A stretch of 64,000 nt of DNA, taken from NCBI GenBank assembly GCA_913775525.1, contig CAJYLH010000041.1, forward strand, positions 57,592-121,591, written 5' to 3'. Shown piece by piece: positions 16,294 to 25,340 of this stretch; the first letter of the stretch is position 1; each line of letters opens with the position of its first letter. A program made the translations under genes and the position numbers. Source of the stretch: an uncultured Chryseobacterium sp. Lineage in GTDB: Bacteria; Bacteroidota; Bacteroidia; Flavobacteriales; Weeksellaceae. The notes under the pieces were generated by a model. That model made no database searches. It was not told the DNA's origin and saw only the letters and a program-made list of their open reading frames with translations.

Positions 16294-16317
16294 ACCTCTT
16301 TCAAAAATGAAAGAGGT
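16294..16317 (-). terminator. Terminator of the marC operon
   Basis: ACCTCTTTCA / TGAAAGAGGT is a perfect 10-bp stem with an AAAA loop. On the minus strand it is followed by seven T, so it ends the transcript of the two membrane-protein genes. Confidence 0.85.
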
Positions 16318-16338
16318 CCGTATATAAAAATATTCCGA

Positions 16339-16533
16339 TTATTTCCTAACTCCTACTTTGCTCCACGTGTGCAATACGAAAAGCAAAATCAATCCGATCA
16401 CTGCCGATGCAATGGAAAATACAAATTTTGAGTTGTCTTCGGATAACATATCCGATTGCCAGTCTAAAGCGTAGATGTTAATCGCTGTAAAAACAATGAA
16501 CACTACCAAAAATACTTTATAAATCTTCTGCAT
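16339..16533 (-). CDS. Small two-helix membrane protein
   Basis: A 64-residue protein with two hydrophobic helices (KVFLVVFIVFTAINIYAL and FSIASAVIGLILLFVLHTW) joined by a polar loop. It starts 5 bp after the stop of marC and shares its terminator, so the two are co-expressed. Function unknown. Confidence 0.75.
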   Translation of the reverse strand: MQKIYKVFLVVFIVFTAINIYALDWQSDMLSEDNSKFVFSIASAVIGLILLFVLHTWSKVGVRK

Positions 16534-16538
16534 GATTT

Positions 16539-17141
16539 TTAAAAATTAATATAATTCTGCACCAGCTGTGCAAAGTTTGCCGTGAATAATTTAATTGAAA
16601 TGGCCAGCAGGATAATTCCGAAAACCTTCTGAAGGATAGCCAGTGTAGCCTCTCCCATTTTCTTCTCCATCCATTTCGCCGATTTCAGCACCAAATATAC
16701 GAAAATTGTATTGAGAATGATCCCTAAAATAATATTGATATCATGAAATTCAGCTCTTAACGATAATGTGGTGGTTAACGTTCCGGCACCCGCCACGAGC
16801 GGAAACGCAATGGGAACGATGGATGCCGCCTTTACTTCAGTGGTTTTATGAATCTCAATACCGAGGATCATTTCCAGCGCTATGACAAAAATCACAAATG
16901 CGCCGGCAATGGCAAAGGAATTCACATCCACTCCGATCAGCTTCAGGATCTTATTTCCTACAAACAGGAATACGATCATGATCAATCCGGCGGTAATCGA
17001 TGCCCTGCCGGCTTCTATCTGCCCGAATTTCTGCTGCAGGCTCACTACAATCGGCACAGAACCGATGATGTCAATTACGGCAAAAAGCACCATGAAGCAG
17101 GTGACAATTTCTTTTATCGAAAAACCATTAAAAATTTCCAT
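16539..17141 (-). CDS. MarC-family integral membrane protein
   Basis: A 200-residue protein with about six membrane helices of the MarC/UPF0056 family: it opens EIVTCFMVLFAVIDIIGSVP, has a mid-protein IVPIAFPLVAGAGTLTTTLSL, the family hallmark, and ends with helices in VFGIILLAISIKLFTANF. MarC was once linked to multiple antibiotic resistance in E. coli, later withdrawn; function is unknown. A TATTTTTG box at 17164-17171 on the minus strand, 22 nt before the ATG, is its likely promoter. Confidence 0.92.
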   Translation of the reverse strand: MEIFNGFSIKEIVTCFMVLFAVIDIIGSVPIVVSLQQKFGQIEAGRASITAGLIMIVFLFVGNKILKLIGVDVNSFAIAGAFVIFVIALEMILGIEIHKTTEVKAASIVPIAFPLVAGAGTLTTTLSLRAEFHDINIILGIILNTIFVYLVLKSAKWMEKKMGEATLAILQKVFGIILLAISIKLFTANFAQLVQNYINF

Positions 17142-17163
17142 CGTGTTGCTTTTAAAGATTTCG

Positions 17164-17171
17164 CAAAAATA
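17164..17171 (-). promoter_or_regulatory. TAnnTTTG -7 box of marC
   Basis: TATTTTTG on the minus strand, 22 nt before the marC start and just past the end of batD. Confidence 0.5.
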
Positions 17172-17185
17172 TGAAAATAAACTGA

Positions 17186-18916
17186 TTATTTGCTAATCTG
17201 TGAATAGAAATTAACGATGCCTGTTAAAAGATCATCCAGGGCTTCAGCAGATTTTACCGGAGCATATTTTTCAATCTGTATTTTCTGTAACAGATTCCTG
17301 TATTCTTCTGCGATAACAGTACCTTTATCAGATTCCAGGAAAACTCTCATAGCCTCTGAAGAATTCTGTTGATACTGCTTCCTGACTTCAGCATCCAGTT
17401 CATCTGCCGTTTGAAAGAATCTTTGATAATCGCAGCTATCTTTAAGATTTTCCAAATAACTGAAATAGTCGTTGATATCAGTCTTCATGCTCTCCCTGAT
17501 CCTTTCTTCAGTTTCCGCTACCGAACCTAATGAATCTGCCGGCGTAACTTTTTCAATTGTATGTTGCTTCTTCTTCCAGTTTCTGAATATCATATACACA
17601 CCAAATAGCCCTAAAAGAATCAGTACGTTAACCAGAAGTATATTCCAATGGAATTTATCTTTCTCTTTTACCTTGAATGAGGTGGTTTTCAGTACAGGAG
17701 TGTCAACGGTTTCAAGCAGGTTGTTGGTGTATTCATTGACCTTTTCCACTGTAGTACGGGCTTCCAGCACCTGTTCGTGGGACATGGCAGTCAACGCCAG
17801 CATTTTTTGTCCCAGATCTACATATTCTTTGTGTTCCGGGTTAAAAAAAGCGAACGGTTCTGTCTTTACTGATAGCAGTCCTGCCTTTCTTGGAATAACG
17901 ATATAATTAGCCAGGATTTCTCCTTTGATACCGGCAGTTCCCGGCACCACTTTAGACGTGATCTTTGGTGCAAACACCTCATAATCGGGTGAAGGAAGTA
18001 TTTTAGGCAGCTCCATATTCGTCAGGTTGCCTTCCCCGCTTACCTTGACGATAACATTGACCGGCTTTTTAGCCTCAATTCTTTCTTTGGACGTATTGTA
18101 AACACTGATATTAAAATCTCCCACAGCATTTTTAAAGCCTTCCGGAGATCCTTCCGGAAGCTTTTTGACGCTGAGCTTCACTTTATTGGAGGTGAGCTTA
18201 TTTTTATTGGAATAGGAATTCAGCGATGCCGTAACCGCCGGAATTTCAACAGAACCGGACTCATTAGGAAAGATCATGAACATGGCAACGACCTGGGAAG
18301 AAAGGTTTCCGGGAGCCGAAGGATCAATTTCAGACCTTGCAAAGCTCACGGGCTGCACATCCATATTTTCCTGATGAGGAAGACGGATGTTCTTCACCTT
18401 TCTGAAATTGTCTATATTCCTTGAGTAGACTTTCAGGACGGCAATGGTAGGCTGGTCCTGATATACCTCCTTATCCTGCACCTCCATATTCAGATAGACA
18501 TCGCCGGAGGCTGCCAGGGATTTTTTTTCAACGTCCCTTACCAAAATATCAAAAGGCTCCGTTTTATAGATCTTGTTATTGATGGTCACCAATACGGATC
18601 CTATTTTTACTTTGCCTTTTTTCTTTGGCTCCAGCGCTACACGGGTAATATACTGGGTAATTACAGTGTTGGTTTCGGGATCCATATAACCGCTGTTAAC
18701 GGATCCTGTTCCGATCATATTGAACTTTGACAGGTCAGGAAGCCTTATCGGGGTCTGCTGATTGTATTCGCTTCCGTTAAGCTCCAGAACGATCGTCAGA
18801 TTGACAATGTCTTTTCCGTTGTAATCGGTTTTATCAGGCGTTATGGTAAAGTTCACCTGTCCGTAAGCGGTTACGGATAGGAGAATCGCAAGTATGTAGG
18901 TTAATCTGTACTGCAT
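17186..18916 (-). CDS. batD: BatD-family membrane-anchored protein
   Basis: A 576-residue BatD protein. A signal peptide (YILAILLSVTAYGQ) comes first, then several Ig-like beta domains (residues about 20-410) opening VNFTITPDKTDYNGKDIVNL, a membrane helix at about 430-450 (WNILLVNVLILLGLFGVYMI) and a helical cytoplasmic tail. It is the last gene of the Bat operon, linked in Bacteroides to oxygen tolerance and probably envelope-protein quality control. Its ATG overlaps the batC stop (TAATG), which favours this start over a TTG two codons upstream. Confidence 0.9.
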   Translation of the reverse strand: MQYRLTYILAILLSVTAYGQVNFTITPDKTDYNGKDIVNLTIVLELNGSEYNQQTPIRLPDLSKFNMIGTGSVNSGYMDPETNTVITQYITRVALEPKKKGKVKIGSVLVTINNKIYKTEPFDILVRDVEKKSLAASGDVYLNMEVQDKEVYQDQPTIAVLKVYSRNIDNFRKVKNIRLPHQENMDVQPVSFARSEIDPSAPGNLSSQVVAMFMIFPNESGSVEIPAVTASLNSYSNKNKLTSNKVKLSVKKLPEGSPEGFKNAVGDFNISVYNTSKERIEAKKPVNVIVKVSGEGNLTNMELPKILPSPDYEVFAPKITSKVVPGTAGIKGEILANYIVIPRKAGLLSVKTEPFAFFNPEHKEYVDLGQKMLALTAMSHEQVLEARTTVEKVNEYTNNLLETVDTPVLKTTSFKVKEKDKFHWNILLVNVLILLGLFGVYMIFRNWKKKQHTIEKVTPADSLGSVAETEERIRESMKTDINDYFSYLENLKDSCDYQRFFQTADELDAEVRKQYQQNSSEAMRVFLESDKGTVIAEEYRNLLQKIQIEKYAPVKSAEALDDLLTGIVNFYSQISK

Positions 18917-19662
18917 TACCAATCTTTCTCGTTGCTTTCAGGCACCGAATAAGAGTTTTTATTTAATATCCTTTTGGCGGTTTCTTTTTCTTTCTCGCCT
19001 ATTTTATTCAATATGGAGTTTTCCACTTCTTTCGGCATATTGCCTTCATTGTTTTTTTTAGGTTCCTGGGTATCTCCCTGCGGGCCCTGTCCTTTATTCT
19101 GCTGCCCTTTGCCCTGATCCTGCTGCTGGTCTTTAGGATTACCATTCGGATCATCATTCTGCTGCTGGTCTTTGCCGCCGCCTCCTTTGCCTGATTTTTT
19201 CTGCTGGTCTTTTTTCTGCTTGTTTTCCTTATCCTTCAGCATGGCAATCTCATAATTTTTGCGGGTAGCTTCACTGTAAGGCTGCTGCTTAAGAGACTGT
19301 TTGTAATATTGGGCCGCTTTTTCAGGATTATTGGTCTGCATGTAGGTATTGCCGAGGTTATGGAGCGCAGCCGCTTTATCCGGAATGGTCTGGGCGAGAC
19401 TTTGTGCCTTTTCAAATTCCGCTCTGGCTTCTTCGTACTTTTTCTGCTTGTAGAGGGCATTACCAAGATTATAATGAGCCGTAAAATCTTTAGGATTGGA
19501 TTTAAGCGCGTCTAAATACTTTCCGGACGCCCCGGAATAATCTTTACCGTTGAACTTCTGGTTGCCTTCGAATACCAGCGTCTTATAGCTTTTCTGCCCA
19601 AAAAGGAATTCCGGGAACATCAAAGTAATAAGAAACGATAAAAAAATAAATTTAGTATTCAT
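18916..19662 (-). CDS. batC: BatC-like TPR protein
   Basis: A 248-residue exported protein: signal peptide (FIFLSFLITLMFPEFLFGQ), then three TPR motifs (FTAHYNLGNALYKQKKYEEA; ALHNLGNTYMQTNNPEKAAQ; the first repeat is weaker) and a low-complexity tail rich in Lys, Gln, Gly and Asn from about residue 150. TPRs are protein-interaction modules, and in Bat operons this protein probably links BatA/B to BatD. I chose ATG 19662 over a TTG three codons upstream, because a TAATTTTG promoter box covers that region. The 86-bp gap after batB fits an internal promoter. Confidence 0.88.
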   Translation of the reverse strand: MNTKFIFLSFLITLMFPEFLFGQKSYKTLVFEGNQKFNGKDYSGASGKYLDALKSNPKDFTAHYNLGNALYKQKKYEEARAEFEKAQSLAQTIPDKAAALHNLGNTYMQTNNPEKAAQYYKQSLKQQPYSEATRKNYEIAMLKDKENKQKKDQQKKSGKGGGGKDQQQNDDPNGNPKDQQQDQGKGQQNKGQGPQGDTQEPKKNNEGNMPKEVENSILNKIGEKEKETAKRILNKNSYSVPESNEKDW

Positions 19663-19668
19663 CTTGTG

Positions 19669-19676
19669 CAAAATTA
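19669..19676 (-). promoter_or_regulatory. Internal TAnnTTTG box before batC
   Basis: TAATTTTG on the minus strand, six bases before the batC ATG, in the largest gap of the Bat operon after the MoxR end. It could give extra, leaderless batC-batD message. Confidence 0.5.
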
Positions 19677-19748
19677 TTCCTTTATATGTTAATAAACAGG
19701 GGATTATTTGTTAAAGTTGGGTTAAAGTAAAAGCAATCAGACTCTGCA

Positions 19749-20756
19749 TCAGACATTAAGATCTCTTTTAGGATTAAACAGGTAAATCAGCATAAAGAAA
19801 AAGATGGAAACTGCGAGGAAGTACTGATAGTAATGATTGGCGTTCTGGGATTTCACCAATGTCTCCGATGAAGCGGCATTTCTGGCCAGAGCATCAATAA
19901 TCCTTTCGGGGGCCTCATTGATATTATTACCGTCGATATAGGTTCCGCCGGTAGCTTCTGCCATCTTTCTGAGGGCACCCGTCTGCCTTTTGGAAATCAC
20001 GGTCTGGCCGTTCATATCGGTTTTATAGCCCATCAGCTGCCCGAAGACATATTCCGGTACAGGAGCGCCTTCATCCGACCCTATCCCAACTGAGTTAATG
20101 GTAATCCCTTCCCTTTTAGCGAGCTGTATGGCTGCACCGTCATTCCCTTCATTATCTTCCCCATCGCTCAGCAGGATCACTTTCCTGGACCCTTTGGCAA
20201 CGTTCTTAAATTTGTCTGCAGCGACGCGGATGGCTTTCAGGAAATCCGTCCCCTGGATCTGCATGGAACTGGTTTCAATGGCATCGATATAAGTTTCCGC
20301 AGAATTATAATCTGTCGTAAGCGGCATGATGGAATTGGCTTCACCGGCAAAAATGACGATCCCCACTTTATCATTCTTCATTTTCTGCATGGTTCCCACC
20401 ATCAGGTTCTTGGCTTCAGTCAGGCGGCTGGGCTGTATATCTTCCGCATTCATGGAATTGGAAACATCGAGCAGAAAAATCACATTGTTCAGCCTCTGAT
20501 TGGTTTTTACCACTTCAGAACCATTCAGAAGGTCAATAATGGAAAAGATCAGAAACAGCGTCCCCAGAAGATACAGGGCCGGAAAAAACTTCGTAAAACC
20601 GGATTTTTTTTCAAACAGCTGATCATGGAACCGGCTGTCGGCAAACAATTCCCTTCTCTTCTTCTTCCATTTCAGGTACCGCACCATTAAGACAGCCAGC
20701 AGCGGCAACAGCAACAGCAGCAGTACATACCAGTAATTTCCCAAATACCACTCCAT
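19749..20756 (-). CDS. batB: BatB-like von Willebrand A-domain membrane protein
   Basis: A 335-residue protein with N-terminal helices at about 10-25 and 55-75, a vWA domain at about 85-290 and a C-terminal helix before NPKRDLNV. The metal-ion-dependent adhesion site is intact: DVSNSMNAED (DxSxS), later a Thr in GTDFLKA, and LLSDGEDNEGN. The domain binds a divalent metal and probably a protein partner on the periplasmic or cytoplasmic face. The start codon overlaps the batA stop (TGATG), so the two are coupled. Confidence 0.92.
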   Translation of the reverse strand: MEWYLGNYWYVLLLLLLPLLAVLMVRYLKWKKKRRELFADSRFHDQLFEKKSGFTKFFPALYLLGTLFLIFSIIDLLNGSEVVKTNQRLNNVIFLLDVSNSMNAEDIQPSRLTEAKNLMVGTMQKMKNDKVGIVIFAGEANSIMPLTTDYNSAETYIDAIETSSMQIQGTDFLKAIRVAADKFKNVAKGSRKVILLSDGEDNEGNDGAAIQLAKREGITINSVGIGSDEGAPVPEYVFGQLMGYKTDMNGQTVISKRQTGALRKMAEATGGTYIDGNNINEAPERIIDALARNAASSETLVKSQNANHYYQYFLAVSIFFFMLIYLFNPKRDLNV

Positions 20757-21748
20757 CAGCTCAAAATTTTATAAAACAACCATCTCATGAAAGCATCCAG
20801 AACCAGGGTTGCCAAAGCGATCCAGAGGAAAATCTTGAAATATTCCTCATAATTATACAGTTTGGAAACTTTTACGTCCGATTTTTCAAGCTGGTTGATT
20901 TCGTTGTATACTTCTTCCAGGCTGCTGTTTGAGGTAGCCCTGAAATATTTTCCACCGGTCATCTGAGCAATTTCCCTCAGAATAGGCTCATCAATCTTCA
21001 CTTCCGCTTCGGTAAATACCAGTTCACCGAAAATATCCAGTTGGGTAGGCATCAGTGCGTATCCATTGGTACCGATTCCGATAGCATATACTTTAATGTT
21101 GTTATTTTTAGCCAGCTCAGCAGCCAATTGCGGTGACATGGCATTCTCTATTGTATTCACCCCATCCGTCATCAGAATGATGATCTTGCTCTTCGCTTTG
21201 CTGTTTTTAAGGTGGTTAACTGCCACTGAAAGTCCTTCTCCGATCGCTGTTCCGGGCTGAAGCTCCAGGGGGTTCAGGTTTTTAAGCTCATCGATGACGA
21301 CCTGGTGGTCCGAAGTTACCGGCACTTTGGTAAAAGCCTCTCCGGAATAGGTGACCAGACCTAAGCGGTCATTGGGCCTTTTCTCCACAAACTTAATGGC
21401 GATATCTTTCAGGGCTGTAAGCCGGTCAGGCGTCAGATCCTTGGCAAGCATACTCAGCGATACGTCTACGGACAGCATAATGTCGATTCCCTTGGTATCG
21501 TCACGGTCCTGCGATATGGTAAAAGTTCGCGGCCTCGCCATGGCGATGATAAGTGCGGAGAGAATGATGTACTTGGACAGTTTAAGGAAAAACAATACTG
21601 CTTGTATTCCTCCGCTGGCCTGCATATTTTTAACGGTAGGCACTTTAATACCCTTTCTCTTACTGCTGCTGATATCCCTGAACAGTACCGGGATAAGCAG
21701 GATGAAGAGGAGCAGGAACCACGGACTATAAAACTCGAAATTAAACAT
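20756..21748 (-). CDS. batA: BatA-like von Willebrand A-domain membrane protein
   Basis: A 330-residue vWA membrane protein. Two N-terminal helices flank the RDISSSKRKGIKVP segment, and the vWA domain at about 85-290 has DVSLSMLAKD (DxSxS), a Thr in PGTAIGEGLS and MTDGVNTIENA. A helix near the C terminus follows. Together with BatB it forms the membrane core of the Bat system. Its ATG lies inside the end of the upstream gene (8-bp overlap), so the operon is tightly coupled. Confidence 0.92.
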   Translation of the reverse strand: MFNFEFYSPWFLLLFILLIPVLFRDISSSKRKGIKVPTVKNMQASGGIQAVLFFLKLSKYIILSALIIAMARPRTFTISQDRDDTKGIDIMLSVDVSLSMLAKDLTPDRLTALKDIAIKFVEKRPNDRLGLVTYSGEAFTKVPVTSDHQVVIDELKNLNPLELQPGTAIGEGLSVAVNHLKNSKAKSKIIILMTDGVNTIENAMSPQLAAELAKNNNIKVYAIGIGTNGYALMPTQLDIFGELVFTEAEVKIDEPILREIAQMTGGKYFRATSNSSLEEVYNEINQLEKSDVKVSKLYNYEEYFKIFLWIALATLVLDAFMRWLFYKILS

Positions 21749-22685
21749 CCTTCCTTAAGTTTTCAAATTCAATATCCTTGGACGATCTCTTTACAAATGC
21801 AGTCATATCTGCCAAATCTTTTTCCATGGTCCGCTGGTCCGGGAAGGTCTTGGCAAATTTCACCAGGTCTCCCCTCAGGAAAATATCTTCCACCACTTTT
21901 TCATTTTCTATCGAAATGGTATTGTTCTTTTTCATCACATCAATCAGGTCGTCGGTCAGCAAGACGTCTGCCGGCAGATGATACTGACGGCTGATAAAGT
22001 TCCTGGAAATATCGATCAGCTCAACATAGAAAGAGCGGTAATTCCCGGTTTCAATATATTTTTTCTTTTTAAGGGAATCGAGTTCCTTCAGGGTCTGGTT
22101 GGTTGCAACCACCGGTGAGCTTTTAACCTTCCTGCCCCATTTGACAAAAGCAATGATGACAATAATCAGCGCGATAAGGGCAATGGCAGCGAGCACATAA
22201 AATTTGTAGAGCTCCCAGTAGTCCTTGATTTCTAGCTTCACTTCCTTATTTTTCATGATATCGCTGATCTGGTCTCCTTTCTGGGCCGTATTAATGACAT
22301 CTATTTCATAAGGAATGGTTTTCAGAACGCGGTCGCCAACTTTAAATTCAAGTTCAGGAATGGTAAATTTCCCTTCTTCAAATACGGCAAACTCAATTTT
22401 TCTTTCGTAAGTGTCTGCATTCTGTCCGATGCTGTCTTTGGTTTCTTCAAAATGAAAAGGCAGAAGTTCGTTTTTCGCAGCAGCTGTAACCTGACTTCCG
22501 TTCAGGTTGTCAATCTTCACGGTGAAATGGTCAACTTCGCCTAAGGCAATGGTTTTCTTCTCAAGATTGGAAGAAAGGATCTGCGGAAAAACATGAGCGC
22601 AGATAAGAAGACAAAATATAAATAATAGTTTCTTCAATGGTTCTTTTACATTTAAACAATATCCCTGTTGTTCCGAAGCGTCCAT
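21741..22685 (-). CDS. Bat operon accessory membrane protein
   Basis: A 314-residue protein with an N-terminal signal sequence, a beta-rich periplasmic part (about 35-150), one membrane helix at about 165-185 (LAAIALIALIIVIIAF) and a helical cytoplasmic tail. It lies between DUF58 and batA, where DUF4381-like proteins occur in other MoxR-Bat operons. The ATG at 22685 puts 16 polar residues before the signal peptide; a TTG at 22635-22637 would give a cleaner start (MKKLLFIFCLLICAHVFPQ) and may be the real one. Confidence 0.75.
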   Translation of the reverse strand: MDASEQQGYCLNVKEPLKKLLFIFCLLICAHVFPQILSSNLEKKTIALGEVDHFTVKIDNLNGSQVTAAAKNELLPFHFEETKDSIGQNADTYERKIEFAVFEEGKFTIPELEFKVGDRVLKTIPYEIDVINTAQKGDQISDIMKNKEVKLEIKDYWELYKFYVLAAIALIALIIVIIAFVKWGRKVKSSPVVATNQTLKELDSLKKKKYIETGNYRSFYVELIDISRNFISRQYHLPADVLLTDDLIDVMKKNNTISIENEKVVEDIFLRGDLVKFAKTFPDQRTMEKDLADMTAFVKRSSKDIEFENLRKDV

Positions 22686-22713
22686 ACCAATGGATATCCC
22701 GGCAGGTCAGGTT

Positions 22714-23577
22714 TTATTTTTTCTGAAAATAATTATACAGCATCCTGGAATAGTCCGTGCCGGTACTGATATTCATAAAGCCTGCCGAACTGTTGGCAAA
22801 ATCTTCTTCCAGAGCTTTTAATTTCTGTTTCTGTGCTTCGGCAAAAGTATAACGCCAGCGCGCACTGGAAGTATTGGCCCAGATCTGTTTTCCTGTTTCG
22901 GAATCATACAGCAGGGCATATCCCACATCCGGAATGGCATTATCTTTTTCATCATAAATACGCAATCCCAATAACTGATGCTTTTTGGAAGCCACCCTCA
23001 GCATTTTGGAATCGTATGCATCCTCAAAATCCGAAAAAAGGAATACAAGAGATTTCTTTTTGAAAATCCCCATCATGTATTCCAGAGCTTTGTCCACTTT
23101 GGATTCAGCCGGAACATAATCTGCTGTAAGGATCATGCTGATGATGGAAAGGATATGTTTCCTGCCCTTCTGCGGCGGAATTACTTTATATACCTTATCA
23201 GCAAACAGGATCAGCCCAACTTTGTCGTTATTTCCTGCGGCAGAAAATCCTAAACTGGCGGCAATTTCGGCTACGTATTCCCTTTTCAGCTGGGTTTTGG
23301 TCCCGTAATCCATGGAGGCGGAAATATCCACCACCAGCATCATCGTGAGTTCCCGTTCCTCTTCCATCACCTTGACGAAAGGTTCCCTGAAACGCGCCGT
23401 TTTATTCCAGTCGATCCTACGGATCTCATCCCCGAACTGGTAAGGCCGCACTTCTGAGAATGTCATCCCCTGTCCTTTAAAAGCACTGTGATATTGTCCC
23501 ATTAAAGTAGCCTCCGTCTTTTTACGGGTACGGATTTCTATCTGCTTTACTTTTTTTACAATATCTTTAATCTGCAT
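22714..23577 (-). CDS. DUF58 domain protein
   Basis: A 287-residue DUF58 protein, a vWA-like family that accompanies MoxR ATPases. The hallmark VRPYQFGDEIRRIDWNKTARF is at about residues 40-60, followed by LVVDISASMDYGT (a MIDAS-like DxSxS). There is no membrane helix. DUF58 proteins are thought to be clients or adaptors of MoxR during maturation of the vWA membrane proteins encoded downstream. It is followed 28 bp later by the accessory gene. Confidence 0.92.
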   Translation of the reverse strand: MQIKDIVKKVKQIEIRTRKKTEATLMGQYHSAFKGQGMTFSEVRPYQFGDEIRRIDWNKTARFREPFVKVMEEERELTMMLVVDISASMDYGTKTQLKREYVAEIAASLGFSAAGNNDKVGLILFADKVYKVIPPQKGRKHILSIISMILTADYVPAESKVDKALEYMMGIFKKKSLVFLFSDFEDAYDSKMLRVASKKHQLLGLRIYDEKDNAIPDVGYALLYDSETGKQIWANTSSARWRYTFAEAQKQKLKALEEDFANSSAGFMNISTGTDYSRMLYNYFQKK

Positions 23578-23630
23578 GGTCTAATACCGCATTCAAAACA
23601 AAGTTAAACTCAGGTTATTTTTTATATTGG

Positions 23631-24086
23631 TTATTTCAATTCTATCGAAACATTCAGCCATTCATCATCAAATTTCGGATTGTACTTTTTATAGAAATTG
23701 ATGGCCGGTTCATTCCAGTTCAGCACCTGAAAAACCATTCCGGTGTACTTATGGGCCTTACCGTATTCCAGCGTAGCCTCAAACAGCAGCTTTCCGATAT
23801 TCTTTCCGCGCAACCTTTCCGTTACCACCAGATCTTCAAGATACAATCTTTTGCCTTTCCAGGTCGAATACCGGTTATAATATAATGAGATCCCGACAAT
23901 TTCTTCATTAAGTTCAGCAACAAAGGCGCCCCATACAGGAGAGGGACCAAAGCCGTCTTCCGTGAACTGCACGAGATCAAGGGTAACTTCATGCAGGGCT
24001 TTTTCAAAAGCAGCAAGTTCCCTGATCAACTCCAGCATTGAGGCACAATCTTCCCTAACCGCCTTTCTGATGGCTACTCCGTCCAT
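23631..24086 (-). CDS. GNAT N-acetyltransferase inside the MoxR-Bat operon
   Basis: A 151-residue GNAT enzyme resembling spermidine/diamine acetyltransferases: AVREDCASMLELIRELAAFE, then YLEDLVVTERLRGKNIGKLL (acetyl-CoA-binding RxxGxG) and MVFQVLNWNEPAINFYKKY. Its ATG overlaps the moxR stop (TAATG) and the DUF58 gene follows after 53 bp, so it is transcribed with the Bat genes. An acetyltransferase is not a core Bat component. Its presence may be functional or only positional. Confidence 0.88.
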   Translation of the reverse strand: MDGVAIRKAVREDCASMLELIRELAAFEKALHEVTLDLVQFTEDGFGPSPVWGAFVAELNEEIVGISLYYNRYSTWKGKRLYLEDLVVTERLRGKNIGKLLFEATLEYGKAHKYTGMVFQVLNWNEPAINFYKKYNPKFDDEWLNVSIELK

Positions 24087-25090
24087 TATGGTGCCTGTAT
24101 TTTTGCTAAAATCCTGTTGATGATCTCTTCGGTTGAAATTTCTTCTGCTTCCGCTTCAAAAGTAAGCCCGATCCTGTGCCTCAGGATATCCTTAGCCAGT
24201 TCTTTGACATCTTCCGGAATAACGAAAGCCCTTCCTCTAAGGAAAGCATACGCCCTTGAAGCAATGGCTAGATTGATGGAAGCCCTTGGTGATGCTCCGA
24301 ATCCGATATAATTTTTCAGTTCGGAAAGCCCGTAATTTTCAGGATAACGGGTAGCAAACACCATATCCAGGATATATTTTTCTATCTTTTCATCCAGGTA
24401 AATCTGATTGATGATTTCTTTGGCTTCAACAATATCCTGTAAACCGATTACCGGATTCACATTCGGCTGATGCGATGTGGAAACCATCCTCATGACCGTT
24501 CTTTCATCCTCAAATTCCGGATAGTCAATTTTACATTTCAGCATAAAGCGGTCGCTCTGTGCTTCAGGAAGAAGGTAAGTTCCCTCCTGGTCAATCGGGT
24601 TCTGGGTGGCCAGTACAAGGAAAGGCTTCGGCAGCTTCATAGTTTCATCACCGATCGTCACCTGTTTCTCCTGCATTACTTCCAGAAGTGCCGACTGCAC
24701 TTTAGCCGGAGCACGGTTAATCTCATCTGCGAGCACGAAATTGGCAAAGACCGGACCTTTCTTTATGGAGAAATCGTTATCCTTGATATTGTAGATCATA
24801 GTCCCGACCACATCTGCAGGGAGGAGGTCCGGAGTAAACTGGATCCGTGAAAACTCTCCGTGAACCGCATCTGCCAGTGTTTTGATGGCCAGCGTTTTGG
24901 CGAGACCGGGCACACCTTCCAACAGGACGTGGCCGTTACCCAAAAGGCCAACCAACAGGCGGTCTATCATGTATTGCTGGCCGATAATCACTTTGTTGAT
25001 TTCCTGGCGCAGCAGGGTAAAGAGATAATTTTTTTCCTTTACTTTTTCCGTCAGTTGACGGATATCTTCAGCCTGATATGTATCTGACAT
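24086..25090 (-). CDS. MoxR-family AAA+ ATPase
   Basis: A 334-residue AAA+ ATPase. Walker A-like LLEGVPGLAKTL, Walker B VLADEINRAPAKVQSALLE, sensor 1 FLVLATQNPIDQEGTYLLPE and the arginine region SPRASINLAIASRAYAFLRG are all typical of MoxR. It acts as a chaperone for metal-binding vWA proteins, here BatA/B. The start is set at ATG 25090 (MSDTYQAED); an upstream in-frame start at 25135 would add an unlikely hydrophobic segment. First gene of the operon, and 250 bp of plain AT-rich DNA separate it from DinB. Confidence 0.93.
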   Translation of the reverse strand: MSDTYQAEDIRQLTEKVKEKNYLFTLLRQEINKVIIGQQYMIDRLLVGLLGNGHVLLEGVPGLAKTLAIKTLADAVHGEFSRIQFTPDLLPADVVGTMIYNIKDNDFSIKKGPVFANFVLADEINRAPAKVQSALLEVMQEKQVTIGDETMKLPKPFLVLATQNPIDQEGTYLLPEAQSDRFMLKCKIDYPEFEDERTVMRMVSTSHQPNVNPVIGLQDIVEAKEIINQIYLDEKIEKYILDMVFATRYPENYGLSELKNYIGFGASPRASINLAIASRAYAFLRGRAFVIPEDVKELAKDILRHRIGLTFEAEAEEISTEEIINRILAKIQAP

Positions 25091-25326
25091 AGTTCGTTTT
25101 AAAATAATGGGTAAATTTCTGATAAATACTTGCATTAATCAACATAATCGATGCCATTTTCTAGTTAAAGTTTGTTAAATATTCCAGCATTAATAATAGC
25201 TCCTGAGCAGCAGACAGACTGCGGTACAAGACCATAATTCCTTTTTTTCATAAAAATCTATAAATTTTACATCAAACCCAGGTTCAAAAATTGTCATTTC
25301 CAGTTTATTAAACTATTTTTGGTGAT

Positions 25327-25334
25327 TAAATTTG
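25327..25334 (+). promoter_or_regulatory. TAnnTTTG -7 box of DinB gene
   Basis: TAAATTTG, six bases before ATG 25341. It overlaps a possible in-frame TTG start at 25332 and so rules that start out. Confidence 0.55.
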
Positions 25335-25340
25335 TGCAAA

